Assembly: GCF_000420465.1 (NCBI RefSeq)
Contig: NZ_ATUZ01000011.1
Coordinates: 186,001-250,000, forward strand
Source: Desulfovibrio desulfuricans DSM 642
GTDB taxonomy: Bacteria > Desulfobacterota > Desulfovibrionia > Desulfovibrionales > Desulfovibrionaceae
Direction of reading: 5' to 3'
DNA: 64,000 nucleotides
The position numbers were made by a program, and so were the translations under genes. Below the pieces are notes generated by a model. The model saw only the letters and a program-made list of their open reading frames with translations, ran no database searches and was not told the DNA's origin. This document shows, in pieces, positions 26,443 to 36,016 of this stretch (position 1 is the stretch's first letter; each line of letters opens with the position of its first letter).

Positions 26443-28518
26443 TCAGCGGTTGTCCTGATCCACCGGGCGGCACCCTTTGACCCGTGCGTTCAGCACTTCA
26501 AGGCAGGGCTGCAACTCGGGCCTCTGGCTGAATTCTTCAATCAGTTCCGCCTCGGGGCGATGGGGCCGGGGCGCCACGAGTTCCAGCTGCGTCTGCCCTG
26601 CGCCGTAGGCGGCCAGAGCTGCTGTCAACTCCTCGCGTCCGCGTTCAAGCTGGAACAACTGGGTTTCAGCCTTGGGGGCGAGGCGTAAAATTCCGTCAGC
26701 CCATGTGGCGCTCACGCTGCGCAGCAAATGCTGGCGCGGCATGTCGCGCCCGGCACCTTGCCATGAAGAGCAAAAATCACAAAATGCCGTCCAGTTGCAG
26801 GCAGCCTGACCTTCCTGCTTGCCCTGGCCTGGTGTGCCCGCGCCGCCCTGGTTGAAGCCTTGCCCGGCAGCAACGCTTGCGCCGGAGTCCGGCTGGTCAG
26901 AATATCTGGGGCCAGCTCCATTTTGTCCAGAATCCTCTTGCCCGAAATTTCGGGGGCAAGAATCTTCCTGACGGGGGGCCTTCTGGCCTGGACTACCCAG
27001 AGAGTTGCCCAGACTTGAGTTGCCCAGATTTGAGCTGCTCTGGCTTGAGCAACCCTGGTCAGGCCCGCCATGAGCAGGTCTGTTCCGGTCTGGTTGCGCT
27101 GCTCCTGTTTCCGCACCGGGCCGCCAGGGGCGGTGCGTAGGGGCAGCAACGCTCTGGGCCGCGTCAGGCTCGTCTGGTTCCGCATCGTCCGCATCATTGG
27201 CGGCGTGCTGCCCGGTGGCGGCATCCCTGGGGCGGGATTGCGCCACCTGCGCGTTTCTGGTCGGCATTCCCGCACTGCTTTCCATTCGTTGCGCAGAGGG
27301 GGGCACGGCTTGAGCCTGCTGTTGGCTTCCCTGTGCGGCTGCCTGACTTGGGGCCTGCACTGATGACTGACCAGCTCCGCCAGCCTGACCGCCGGGGCCG
27401 GGCGTGGCCTGCCCAACGGGCAGCAACTGCGGCAGCAGGGCAAGGTTGAGCAAAAGCAGTTCAAGCGCTGCTGCTGGTTCCGGGCTTTGCACTATGCCGC
27501 GCTGCGCGTCAAGGGCCATCTGCCATGCCGCGTGCAGATGCGCGGCAGAAAATTGCGGGGCAATTCCCTGCCAGAGGGCGGCTTCGTCTGCGGGGAGGCG
27601 CAGGCTCGGCACAATGGCCTGACCGCTCTGGCGCAGCAAAAAGAGGTTGCGCAGATTGCCTGCAAGCTCACGCATGAAAAAGCCAATATCCACGCCTTGC
27701 TGCAATATCTGCCCGCACAGGTTTGCCACGGCGGCGCAATCCTGCCCTTGCAGGGCGGTAAACAGCTCTGCAAACAGTTCCTGCCCTGCGAGGCCGAGCA
27801 CCTGCCGGGTGGCTGCAACGGTGAGTTCCTCGCCGCCAAGGGCGAGGGTCTGATCGAGCAGCGACATGCTGTCGCGCACGCTGCCCGCAGCCCTGCGAGC
27901 AATAAGCCGCACGGCCCCCTCTTCAAATGCCGCGTTTTCCTTGCGCAGCACAGCGGTGAGGTGGGCAAAGAGCGCGTCTTCGCTCAGGTGGCGAAACACA
28001 AAATGCTGGCAGCGGCTCACAATGGTGATGGGGAACTTGTGCGCCTCGGTGGTGGCAAAGATAAAAACCACGCGCTCCGGCGGCTCCTCCAGCGTTTTCA
28101 GCAACGCGTTGAAGGCGTTGCGGGTGAGCATGTGGGCTTCGTCAATGATGAAAATCTTGTAGCGGCCTTCCATGGGCGCGTAGCCGATGGTTTCGCGCAG
28201 GGAGCGGGCGTCTTCCACACTGTTGTTGGAAGCGCCGTCGATTTCGGTCACGTCAACGTGAACGCCCTGGGTGATCTTGCGGCACTGCTCGCACTGGTTG
28301 CAGGGTTCCGGCCCCGGAGCGTGCTGGCAGTTGAGCGCCTTGGCAAAAATACGGGCAATGGTGGTTTTGCCCACGCCGCGAGTGCCGCTCAAAAGGTAGG
28401 CGGCTGCGGGCCTGTCTTCTGCCGCAGCACGGGAAAGGACGGCCTTGACCATGTCCTGTCCTGCTACCTGGGCGAAGTTTTGCGGCCTGTATCGTGCGGC
28501 GAGGGAAAGATGTTTCAT
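26443..28518 (-). CDS. dnaX: DNA polymerase III tau/gamma subunit
   Basis: The 691-residue clamp-loader ATPase has Walker A at residues 45-52 (GTRGVGKTT), a zinc site (CQHAPGPEPCNQCEQC), Walker B with IIDEAHML and the DNA polymerase III gamma domains up to about residue 350. Residues about 370-580 are low-complexity, rich in Gln, Ser, Gly, Asn and Pro, with short repeats; a final 110 residues fold again. The low-complexity segment would be the flexible linker to the tau C-terminal part. No convincing slippery frameshift site was identified by eye. Confidence 0.95.
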   Translation of the reverse strand: MKHLSLAARYRPQNFAQVAGQDMVKAVLSRAAAEDRPAAAYLLSGTRGVGKTTIARIFAKALNCQHAPGPEPCNQCEQCRKITQGVHVDVTEIDGASNNSVEDARSLRETIGYAPMEGRYKIFIIDEAHMLTRNAFNALLKTLEEPPERVVFIFATTEAHKFPITIVSRCQHFVFRHLSEDALFAHLTAVLRKENAAFEEGAVRLIARRAAGSVRDSMSLLDQTLALGGEELTVAATRQVLGLAGQELFAELFTALQGQDCAAVANLCGQILQQGVDIGFFMRELAGNLRNLFLLRQSGQAIVPSLRLPADEAALWQGIAPQFSAAHLHAAWQMALDAQRGIVQSPEPAAALELLLLNLALLPQLLPVGQATPGPGGQAGGAGQSSVQAPSQAAAQGSQQQAQAVPPSAQRMESSAGMPTRNAQVAQSRPRDAATGQHAANDADDAEPDEPDAAQSVAAPTHRPWRPGAETGAAQPDRNRPAHGGPDQGCSSQSSSNLGNSSLGNSLGSPGQKAPRQEDSCPRNFGQEDSGQNGAGPRYSDQPDSGASVAAGQGFNQGGAGTPGQGKQEGQAACNWTAFCDFCSSWQGAGRDMPRQHLLRSVSATWADGILRLAPKAETQLFQLERGREELTAALAAYGAGQTQLELVAPRPHRPEAELIEEFSQRPELQPCLEVLNARVKGCRPVDQDNR

Positions 28519-28661
28519 GGCGCTCGTTGCCTTTGAAAGATGACCAACGGGCTGTCGGGCAGTCCCGGATTGCGCTGTGCGCGAACCCGCAGGAAAGGCT
28601 GTTACCTGTTGTGTCCGCGCTGCGCCGAATTACGGTGAGAGCCGGACTTGTTAACTCTTTG

Positions 28662-28699
28662 GCATCCGGCAGCCCCGCGAGGGCGGAACTGCCGGATGC
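28662..28699. repeat. Perfect 11-bp hairpin between ilvE and dnaX
   Basis: GCATCCGGCAG (28662-28672) pairs with CTGCCGGATGC (28689-28699) around a 16-base loop. There is no T-run on either strand. It lies downstream of ilvE and may be a weak terminator or an mRNA-stabilising stem. Confidence 0.5.
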
Positions 28700-28742
28700 A
28701 TATCTTGTAAGCGGCGGCATTGCGGCCCGCCGTTTGTCTGCA

Positions 28743-29663
28743 CTAAATGGTAAAGCGGTGCAGCCAGCCTTCGTACTTGGGATTTTCGCCCTTAACGATG
28801 GCAAAGTATTCTTTTTGCAGGTGCTTGGTCACCGGGCCAGCGTGCCCAACGCCGATCTGGCGGTGGTCAAGCTCGCGGATGGGGGTGATTTCTGCCGCGG
28901 TGCCGGTAAAGAACGCTTCATCAGCGATGTAGAATTCATCGCGGGTGAACTGCTGTTCTTCCACGGTGTAGCCGAGGTCTCTGGCAAGCTTCATGACGGA
29001 ATCGCGCGTAAGGCCGCCCAGAATCGACGTCCAGGGCGTGGTTTTGATCACGCCGTCGCGCACGATAAAGATGTTCTCGCCCGTGGCTTCGGAAACATAG
29101 CCGTTGGTGTCGAGCATCACGGCTTCGTCATAGCCGTCTTCCTTGGCTTCCACCTTGGCAAGGATGGAGTTGATGTAGTTGCCGGCGGCCTTGGCCTTGG
29201 ACATGCTGGTATTCACATGGCTGCGGGCAAAGCTGCTGGTCTTGACGCGGATGCCCTTTTCAAGAGCTTCTGCGCCAAGGTACGCGCCCCACGCCCAGGC
29301 GGCGATGATGGTCTGCACCGGGTTGTTGCCGGGGTAGACGCCCATTTCGCCATGACCCACGAAAGAAAGGGGGCGCACGTAACCTTCGGGCAGTTTGTTG
29401 GCCTTGAGGGTCTCAATACAGGCGGCTACGAGCTGTTCAGCCGTGAAGGGTACTTCCAGGCGCATAATCTTAGCGGAGTTAATTAGGCGCTTGCAGTGGT
29501 CTTCCAGACGGAATACGGCAGAAGTGCCGTCGGCGCAGGCGTATGCGCGAATGCCTTCAAATACGGCGCTGCCGTAATGCAAGGCGTGGGTCAGCACATG
29601 AACCTGTGCTTGTTCAGAAGGGAGCATTTTTCCGTCAAACCAGATAAACTTTGCGTTCTGCAT
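28743..29663 (-). CDS. ilvE: Branched-chain amino-acid aminotransferase
   Basis: The 307-residue PLP fold-type IV transaminase moves the amino group between glutamate and the 2-oxo acids of Leu, Ile and Val. HALHYGSAVFEGIRAYACAD, the arginine-rich FRLEDHCKRL, the GNYINSILAKVEAK stretch, and EATGENIFIVRDG with GLTRDSVMKLA are typical. The start at 29663 has GGAGG upstream and gives the family N-terminus (MQNAKFIWFDGK). It is a single gene in its unit. Confidence 0.95.
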   Translation of the reverse strand: MQNAKFIWFDGKMLPSEQAQVHVLTHALHYGSAVFEGIRAYACADGTSAVFRLEDHCKRLINSAKIMRLEVPFTAEQLVAACIETLKANKLPEGYVRPLSFVGHGEMGVYPGNNPVQTIIAAWAWGAYLGAEALEKGIRVKTSSFARSHVNTSMSKAKAAGNYINSILAKVEAKEDGYDEAVMLDTNGYVSEATGENIFIVRDGVIKTTPWTSILGGLTRDSVMKLARDLGYTVEEQQFTRDEFYIADEAFFTGTAAEITPIRELDHRQIGVGHAGPVTKHLQKEYFAIVKGENPKYEGWLHRFTI

Positions 29664-29885
29664 GGCTTTCCTCCGCAGTAGCCTGCTGTATAAGACGCGG
29701 GCGCGCCGGGGCAGTCCCGGCGGTTGCCGCAAGAGCAAAAATCTACTGAAAATGACCGCATATGGCAAGCAATTGCGCCAGTGGGAGAAAGAATATCCAC
29801 AATTGCGGGCGCATGGAACAGGCAAGGGGGATGCGCGGTGGGGCAGGGCGGGTGAGGCCGTCTGAAAACTGCCCAATAATAAGGG

Positions 29886-29924
29886 CTGGCCCTGCGCATG
29901 GCGATGCCGTATGTTCAGGGCCAG
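29886..29924 (+). repeat. Leader hairpin upstream of the hydantoinase-type gene
   Basis: CTGGCCCTG pairs perfectly with CAGGGCCAG across a 21-base loop that has a small dyad of its own. It ends about 15 bases before the ribosome site. No T-run follows, so it is a leader stem and not an obvious terminator. Confidence 0.45.
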
Positions 29925-29950
29925 TAAACAAGTATTATGAGGCCGGAATT

Positions 29951-31774
29951 ATGAGCGAAACATATGTGCTGGGCATTGACGCCGGGGGCACGCACACCGA
30001 TGCCGTGCTGCTTGCCTGCGATGCCGCCGCAGAAGAACTGGCTCCGGGCGAAATTGGCGCAGAGGGGCTTGGTGCCGAAGCTTTGCCCTCCGCCCGGCTG
30101 GTGGCCAGCGCCAAGGCGCGCACCCGTCATGACAATCTGCCCGCGTCTGTGCGAGAGGTGCTTGCCGCCCTGGCAAAGGCGGCCCCTGGCTGCGATTTTG
30201 GCGCTATTTCACGCGTGACTCTTGGGGCGACCCTTGCCGTCAACGCCTTGGTGCAGGATCGCGTCGACCCTGTGGGGCTGGCCCTTTCCGCCGGGCCGGG
30301 GCTTGATCCGCATCGTTTTGCAATGGGCGTGCATGTCTGCGTAGTCCCCGGCGGGCTGGACCACCGGGGCGTGGAGGTCAGCCCCCTGCGCACTGCCTCC
30401 TTGCCTGCCGCTGTCAGGGAATGGAAGGCGGCGGGGGTTGCCGCCGTGGCCTGCGTGGGCAAATTCTCGCCGCGCAATGCCGCGCACGAACTGGCCATGA
30501 GCGAGGCCGTGCGGTCGGCTGCGCCGCAGATGTCCATAACTGTGGGGCACAGACTTTCAGGGCGGCTCAACTTTCCCCGGCGCATGGCAACCGCCTATTT
30601 CAATGCCGCCGTGCAGCGCCTGCACAATGAATTTCTGGATGCCGTGGAGGCTGCCCTTGCCGAAGCTGGCATTACAGCCTCCGTGCGTCTGCTCAAGGCG
30701 GACGGCGGTGCGGTGCCTCTGACGCTTTCGCGCCGGGAGCCTGTGCAGTCCATACTTTCCGGCCCTGCGGCCAGCGTCATGGGCGTGCTCGCCCTGTGCG
30801 GCGGCAGCAAGGCCATGCGGCAGGGCTGCTCACTGCTGCTCGACATGGGCGGCACAACAACAGACATGGCGCTCTTTGTGGACGGCTCCCCAGTGGTGGA
30901 CAGGGACGGCATGCTGCTCAAGGGGCGGCGCACCCTTGTGCGCGCTCTGGCTTCGGTTTCCATCGGCGTGGGCGGCGATTCGCTGCTTACGGTGGATGCC
31001 GCGCATGGCGCTGCGCGTCCGGTACAGGTCGGCCCCTTGCGTGAAGGCCCGGCCATGGCCTTTGGCGGTTCCCGGCCCACCCTGTTGGATGCCCTGAACG
31101 TGCTGAACGCCGCTGCTGACCGGGCTGGTGCTGAGGGTGTCAATGGCGGGGATGCCGTGGCGGGCGATGTAGCCGCATCCATGGCGGGCATTGCCGCCCT
31201 GGCCGCAGAACACAGCCTGTCCCCGGAATCTCTGGCCCAGATGGCCGCAGACGATGCCCTTGCGCAGGTGGCTGCCGCTGCCCGTGCCCTGACTGATGGC
31301 ATCAATGCCCGTCCCATTTACACTCTGGCGGCCCTCAAGGCTGTGCGCGAGGCGCGCCCGCAGCATGTGTGGCTGGTGGGCGGCCCTGCGGCCTGCGTTG
31401 CCCGACGTATGTCCACAGCGCTGAACATGCCCGTGGAAACGCCGCCACACGCGGATGTTGCCAATGCCGTGGGCGCGGCCCTGACCCTGCCCACAGACGC
31501 GCTCGAACTCTACGCCGATACCGGGCGTTGCGTTCTGACAATCCCGGCGCTGGAGCTGACCGAGCGTATCGGCAAGGGCTACAGCCTGAGCGAAGCCCGC
31601 CAGCGGGCCAGCGCCCTGCTGCGCGAAAGGCTGGAGGCGGTTGGCATCAGCGGCGCGCGGGTGGAAGTGACCGAGGCCGACATATTTGCCACGCTGGATG
31701 ACGCAGGTTTTGGGAGCAAGGATATTCGGGTTGTGTGTCAAGTAGTTCCCGGCCTCTCCGCCAAGGTAGGCTAG
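29951..31774 (+). CDS. Hydantoinase/oxoprolinase family protein
   Basis: A 607-residue ASKHA-fold protein of the hydantoinase A/oxoprolinase group. The two phosphate-binding motifs are MSETYVLGIDAGGTHTDAVL at the start and LLLDMGGTTTDMALFVDG in the middle, with GVGGDSLLTVD later. The family hydrolyses cyclic amides (hydantoins, 5-oxoproline) with ATP, or acts on acetone or acetophenone. The usual B subunit gene (hyuB) is not adjacent, so the substrate cannot be assigned. GAGG precedes the ATG. Confidence 0.8.
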   Translation: MSETYVLGIDAGGTHTDAVLLACDAAAEELAPGEIGAEGLGAEALPSARLVASAKARTRHDNLPASVREVLAALAKAAPGCDFGAISRVTLGATLAVNALVQDRVDPVGLALSAGPGLDPHRFAMGVHVCVVPGGLDHRGVEVSPLRTASLPAAVREWKAAGVAAVACVGKFSPRNAAHELAMSEAVRSAAPQMSITVGHRLSGRLNFPRRMATAYFNAAVQRLHNEFLDAVEAALAEAGITASVRLLKADGGAVPLTLSRREPVQSILSGPAASVMGVLALCGGSKAMRQGCSLLLDMGGTTTDMALFVDGSPVVDRDGMLLKGRRTLVRALASVSIGVGGDSLLTVDAAHGAARPVQVGPLREGPAMAFGGSRPTLLDALNVLNAAADRAGAEGVNGGDAVAGDVAASMAGIAALAAEHSLSPESLAQMAADDALAQVAAAARALTDGINARPIYTLAALKAVREARPQHVWLVGGPAACVARRMSTALNMPVETPPHADVANAVGAALTLPTDALELYADTGRCVLTIPALELTERIGKGYSLSEARQRASALLRERLEAVGISGARVEVTEADIFATLDDAGFGSKDIRVVCQVVPGLSAKVG

Positions 31775-32094
31775 GTGAGCGTGCGCGCCGTGCGCGTCTT
31801 TTGCCCTCCGGCTGCGTCAAGATATTGCCCGGTGTCGGTCGAGTACCACGATGTACACTCCCTCCACGGGCAATATTTTTCCTTGCCGGAGAACAAAATC
31901 CATCGCACGGCGCGCCCGCTCACGAAGACACAAGGATATTCAAGATGTTGGCGGAGACTAAAGGCATTCCGGGCGGGCAGACTCTGAAGAACTGACGGTC
32001 CTGAAGAGCGAAAATCTCATGAAACACGCGCTTTGCAGGCAACGACACGGGATTTATCGCCAGGTTGAGTTAGACCTGTTACCTGAGAAGACTT
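31775..32094. other. Intergenic region with a terminator, no gene
   Basis: The 320 bases hold no credible coding frame. The left part contains the terminator-like structure at 31822-31880. The right part is the presumed promoter and leader of the methyltransferase gene, where no strong consensus was found. Confidence 0.35.
31822..31880 (+). terminator. Terminator after the hydantoinase-type gene
   Basis: ATATTGCCC (31822-31830) pairs with GGGCAATAT (31868-31876), followed by T5. The 37-base loop contains a second dyad (GTGT...ACAC), so the structure is branched. Confidence 0.6.
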
Positions 32095-32940
32095 ATGAAT
32101 CTTACTGAATTTGTTGTATACAGCGAACAAGATGCCGGAGCACCGAGGGGTGCTAAAATCCCCTGGAACGAGCCGGGGTTCAGCCAGAGAATGCTTGCAA
32201 ACCATCTGGACCAGAAACACGACTGGGCCAGCAGGCGGAATGCTATTGTATCAAGGCAAACAGCATGGATTGCCGGGCAATTGCAATGCACCTCCCGCAT
32301 TCTGGATTTGGGTTGCGGGCCGGGCCTCTACACGCAAAATCTGGCGGCATTGGGGCATCACTGCACTGGCGTGGATTTTTCTCCAGCCTCCATTGCCTAT
32401 GCTCGAAAGCAGGCTGAGGATTCAGGGCTGGCACTAGAATACGCCCTGTGTGACGTCCGTTCGTATACATCCGGGCAAAAATTTGACTGCATTATCATGA
32501 CATTTGGCGAGTTCAACGTGTTTATCCGTCAGGAAGCCGCTGCCATATTGCGCAACTGTGCTGGCATGTTGTGTGATGATGGGTTGTTTGTTCTGGAAGC
32601 GCATACCTTTGAAGCCGTCCATGCTGTCGGTTCCGCCCCCGCCACATGGCAACGCCACCAAGGGGGGCTGTTTTCCGAAACACCGCACCTGTGCTTGCAG
32701 GAGAACAGGTGGAATGTGGATGATTCCAGCGCTCTTTCAAAATATTTCATTGTGGACGCCGCCACTGCGCAGGTGCAGCAGTATGCCTCGTTCATGCAGG
32801 CCTACCGGCCCGAAGAATATCAAGAAATGCTGCGCTCGGTGAAATTGCCTGTAGTAGCAGTTCTTGATGCGGAAGAATGGCCTGTGGGGGCAGATTTTCA
32901 AGAAAAACTGCAAACCTTCGCTTGCCGGAAAGCACTCTGA
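32095..32940 (+). CDS. Class I SAM-dependent methyltransferase
   Basis: The 281-residue soluble protein has the SAM-binding motif I ILDLGCGPGLYTQNLAALG (residues about 69-87) and the acidic residue of motif II in CTGVDFSPASIAYARK. A motif like post-II (FDCIIMTFGEFNV) follows. The substrate is unknown. It is the first gene of a same-strand series with the GNAT, trmL and cbiB genes. The spacing to the GNAT gene is only 18 bases. Confidence 0.82.
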   Translation: MNLTEFVVYSEQDAGAPRGAKIPWNEPGFSQRMLANHLDQKHDWASRRNAIVSRQTAWIAGQLQCTSRILDLGCGPGLYTQNLAALGHHCTGVDFSPASIAYARKQAEDSGLALEYALCDVRSYTSGQKFDCIIMTFGEFNVFIRQEAAAILRNCAGMLCDDGLFVLEAHTFEAVHAVGSAPATWQRHQGGLFSETPHLCLQENRWNVDDSSALSKYFIVDAATAQVQQYASFMQAYRPEEYQEMLRSVKLPVVAVLDAEEWPVGADFQEKLQTFACRKAL

Positions 32941-32958
32941 AAATCACGGCGGATTGAT

Positions 32959-33489
32959 ATGAAAAGTCCTCAGGGATACACCATAGAGACGGCCACGGCA
33001 GGTCATGTGCCCCTGCTGGCGGCTATCGAAGTTGCCGCTGCGGGGATTTTTCCTCCAGGTTCCATACCGGATCGCATCCGTTCCGACTTCACGCCTGTGG
33101 ACAAACTGCATGAAGCTGTTCAAAACGGTCTTCTCTGGGCGGCCCTTGACCATGAGGGCAATCCTGTGGGTTATGTCTACGTGCGGCTGATAGAGCATGC
33201 CGCCCTGCTGGCCCAGATTGACGTGCACCCCGACCACATGCGCAAAGGCATAGGTGCAGCGCTCCTCGGGCAGGTTGCGGAGGACTTGCGGCAGCGCAAA
33301 ACGCCCGCCCTCTATCTGACAACGTTTACCCACGTGCCCTGGAACGCGCCATTTTACGCCCGGTTGGGCTTCACGGCGCTGGATGATGCGGGCATGCCCC
33401 AGTTCCTCAAGGATATTCTTGAAGAAGAAAAGCGCTGCGGCCTGACCAGCCGCGTTGGCATGCGCCTGCCCCTCGCGGAGGAGGCATAG
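32959..33489 (+). CDS. GNAT family N-acetyltransferase
   Basis: The 176-residue acetyl-CoA-dependent acyltransferase shows motif A as IDVHPDHMRKGIGAALLGQV, with the R-K-G-I-G-A pyrophosphate loop, and a typical end GLTSRVGMRLPL. The substrate is unknown. It directly follows the methyltransferase gene; the pair may act in one pathway, but nothing in the sequence says which. Confidence 0.85.
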   Translation: MKSPQGYTIETATAGHVPLLAAIEVAAAGIFPPGSIPDRIRSDFTPVDKLHEAVQNGLLWAALDHEGNPVGYVYVRLIEHAALLAQIDVHPDHMRKGIGAALLGQVAEDLRQRKTPALYLTTFTHVPWNAPFYARLGFTALDDAGMPQFLKDILEEEKRCGLTSRVGMRLPLAEEA

Positions 33490-33564
33490 GTCTGTTTACC
33501 TTGGCAATATGGCTGGCACTCCCAGTCTGTGCCATTCACATTATTACCACCAGTCAGCTACACC

Positions 33565-34038
33565 ATGCAGATAGTTCTTTTTGAGCCGGAAATTCCCCCC
33601 AATACAGGCAACATCGCCCGGCTGTGCGCCGCCACGGATACCACCCTGAACCTCATTGAGCCTCTGGGCTTCAAGCTGGAAGACCGCTACCTCAAGCGCG
33701 CGGGGCTGGATTACTGGCCCAACGTGCGGCTGCGCGTCTGGCCCGATTGGGCCGCCTTTGCGGCGCAGGGGCAGCAGGGCGCGCGCCTTGTGCTGACCTC
33801 GGCCAAGAAAGGGCAGGTCAGCGCCCCGGCGCACCAGTTTGCCTTTGAGCCGGAGGATTGCCTCGTGTTCGGGCCGGAAACGCGCGGTCTGCCGCAGGAA
33901 ATCCTGGCTCTTTCGCCCCACCGCATCCGTATTCCCATGCTGGAGGGCCGCGTGCGCAGCCTCAATCTTTCCACATCGGCGGGCATTGTGCTGTACATGG
34001 CCCTGGCCCGTACCGGTCTCATGGAGGATTGGGCGTGA
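33565..34038 (+). CDS. trmL: tRNA (cytidine(34)-2'-O)-methyltransferase TrmL
   Basis: The 157-residue SPOUT enzyme methylates the wobble ribose of tRNA(Leu). MQIVLFEPEIPPNTGNIARL, the SAM knot motif GPETRGLP, and SLNLSTSAGIVLYMAL are diagnostic. The ATG at 33565 gives the family start; an upstream in-frame extension of 12 codons has no support. The stop codon overlaps the GTG start of cbiB, so the two are translationally coupled. Confidence 0.94.
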   Translation: MQIVLFEPEIPPNTGNIARLCAATDTTLNLIEPLGFKLEDRYLKRAGLDYWPNVRLRVWPDWAAFAAQGQQGARLVLTSAKKGQVSAPAHQFAFEPEDCLVFGPETRGLPQEILALSPHRIRIPMLEGRVRSLNLSTSAGIVLYMALARTGLMEDWA

Positions 34039-35105
34039 GTCTGGCGCAGCTATTCCCCTATTCCGTGTGGGAATGCTGGTGGCTTGCCCCTCTGGCCCTG
34101 ATTTTTGATCTCTGGCTGGGCGATCCTGACCTGCCGTGGCGGCACCCTGTTTGCGCGGTGGGCAAGCTGCTGGACTGGCTGGAAGCCCCGGCGCGGCGCT
34201 TTATGCGCAAGAACGGGCCGGATGTCGAACGCCAGCGCGGGCGTTTTGCCGGGGCTGTTGCGCTGGCAGTGCTTGTGGGGCTGACAGGTGTTGCGGCATG
34301 GGGGCTGGTTTCCTTGCCGGTGCTTGGGCCGCTGCTGGCCCTGTATCTGGCCTGGGCCGGGCTTGCCCTGGGCAGCCTGCTGCGCACCGGGCAGGAGGTG
34401 CTGCGCCGGGTCGAACAGTATGACGAGCCGCAAGCGCGCGAAGCGCTTTCGTGGCTGGTCAGCAGGGATACATCCAGCATGGATCGCCCCCTCATGCGCA
34501 AAACCCTGGCCGATACGCTGTCTGAAAATCTCACGGACGCCTTTATGGCTCCTTTTTTCTGGCTGCTCGTGGGCGGGCCCGTGGCCATGTGGTGCTACAA
34601 GGCCGTGAGCACCACTGATTCCATGTGGGGCTACGTGACAGAAAAGTGGCGCTGGCTGGGCTGGGCCGGGGCGCGCGGCGATGATGCGCTGGCCTGCCTT
34701 CCTGCCCGTTTGTCGGTCTGCGCGGCCTGCCTTGCGGACAGATGCGCGGCCATCTGTGAGCATCATCTGCGTTTTTTGCCCGGCAAGATGCGGCCTGTAC
34801 GCCATTGGCAAGGCCGCTGGCCCGGTTTCCGGGTTGTAGCCCGACAGGCCACGGGCATGCCAAGCCCCAATTCCGGCTGGTCCATGACAGTCTGCGCATG
34901 GCTGTGCGGCGCGCGCATGGGCGGGCCGTCCGTGTACTTTGGCACGCTGACGCCAAAACCCTGGCTCGGGCCGGAACAGGGCGAGGCCGCGCCCTGGGAT
35001 CGCAAGCGCTTGCTGGCGCTTTGCGAACTCTTGCGCTATAGCGCCTTGTGTGGGGGACTGACGCTCTGGCTGTGCTTCATGGTGGTCAGTCTGCCTAATT
35101 TTTGA
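34035..35105 (+). CDS. cbiB: Adenosylcobinamide-phosphate synthase CbiB
   Basis: The 356-residue membrane protein joins aminopropanol phosphate to adenosylcobyric acid in cobalamin synthesis. LALIFDLWLGDPDLPWRHPV, the conserved TLSENLTDAFMAPFFW-like stretch (written here LADTLSENLTDAFMAPFFW) and the end motif NSGWSMTVCAWLCGARMGG fit CbiB/CobD. The start is GTG at 34035, preceded by GGAGG inside trmL and overlapping its stop. Other cobalamin genes of the window are far away at 61379-64000. Confidence 0.92.
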   Translation: MSLAQLFPYSVWECWWLAPLALIFDLWLGDPDLPWRHPVCAVGKLLDWLEAPARRFMRKNGPDVERQRGRFAGAVALAVLVGLTGVAAWGLVSLPVLGPLLALYLAWAGLALGSLLRTGQEVLRRVEQYDEPQAREALSWLVSRDTSSMDRPLMRKTLADTLSENLTDAFMAPFFWLLVGGPVAMWCYKAVSTTDSMWGYVTEKWRWLGWAGARGDDALACLPARLSVCAACLADRCAAICEHHLRFLPGKMRPVRHWQGRWPGFRVVARQATGMPSPNSGWSMTVCAWLCGARMGGPSVYFGTLTPKPWLGPEQGEAAPWDRKRLLALCELLRYSALCGGLTLWLCFMVVSLPNF

Positions 35106-35112
35106 GGAAGAT

Positions 35113-35859
35113 ATGTTGTTAATAGTGCTGGGTGCTGTATGCCTGCTGGTGGGTATTCTGGTTGGGCTTACGGGCGTAGGCGGTATTCTTGTTCCTCCGG
35201 GGCTGATCCTGCTGAGCGGGCTTGAGCCGCATGAGGCCATGGGGACGGCCTTGGCGTCCTTTTTGCCCATCGCACTGGTGGGAACCGTCATGTACCGCCG
35301 TTTGGGCCATGTGGACTGGTCGCGGGCCACGCCCTTTATGATCGGCGGCCTCGCGGCCCTGCCGGGGGCCGTGCTCAACGCCAGCATCAACGCAAAGCCG
35401 CTGGTGATTTTGCTTGCGGGCATCATCCTGTTTGCGGGCTTTTGCGTATTGCGGCCCCCCAGGGCTGGCGGCAGCGTTTTTTGGCAGAGCAGGGCGGGAT
35501 TTTTTTTCATCGGGGCGAGCACGGGCTTTCTGGCGGGCATGACCGGCGCTGGCGGCCCGGTGCTAACCATACCCTGGATGATAGCCGCCGGGGTTGCCCC
35601 CATGACGGCTGTGGGCCTTGCCATGCCGTATCAGGTTGTTACAGCCCTGTTTGGCACCGTGGGCAATATAGCTGACGGGCATGTGGATTTTGCCCTGTTG
35701 CCGATAGTATGCATTTTTGAAATCGCTGGTTTTGCATGCGGCGTGGTTCTGGCAAAACGCACGCCAACGGGCATGCTGCGCACCCTCATTGGCGGCGTAT
35801 GCTGCTTGCTGGGCCTGTTTCTGCTGCTGCGCGAACTGGAGCAGTATTTTTTGAATTGA
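35113..35859 (+). CDS. TauE/SafE family membrane permease
   Basis: The 248-residue protein has about eight hydrophobic segments and the duplicated family motif GLTGVGGILVPPGLIL and GMTGAGGPVLTIPWMI. TauE/SafE proteins export or import sulfite, sulfonates or related anions; the substrate here is not known. It starts seven bases after cbiB with a GAGGA site, so it belongs to the same transcript. In a sulfate reducer an organosulfur or sulfite role is plausible but unproven. Confidence 0.88.
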   Translation: MLLIVLGAVCLLVGILVGLTGVGGILVPPGLILLSGLEPHEAMGTALASFLPIALVGTVMYRRLGHVDWSRATPFMIGGLAALPGAVLNASINAKPLVILLAGIILFAGFCVLRPPRAGGSVFWQSRAGFFFIGASTGFLAGMTGAGGPVLTIPWMIAAGVAPMTAVGLAMPYQVVTALFGTVGNIADGHVDFALLPIVCIFEIAGFACGVVLAKRTPTGMLRTLIGGVCCLLGLFLLLRELEQYFLN

Positions 35860-36016
35860 TCGGAATGGATTTGTCCAAAGCAGGCTTGGGCGGGTTTTGA
35901 CCGGTACAAGGCGAGTGCCCCAGACGTTGATTGTTTTATATGGTCAGACTTGATCCGGGCAGCCCCTTTTGCCGCAAGGCAAGTGTGCCGTCCATTGCAT
36001 TCCCCGAGGGGGCCGC

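Noticed and set aside
28519..28742. Signal recognition particle RNA upstream of dnaX, by analogy with other bacteria
   Set aside because: The conserved GGAAGGAAGCAG-type apical motif is missing on both strands; only a plain 11-bp hairpin is present.
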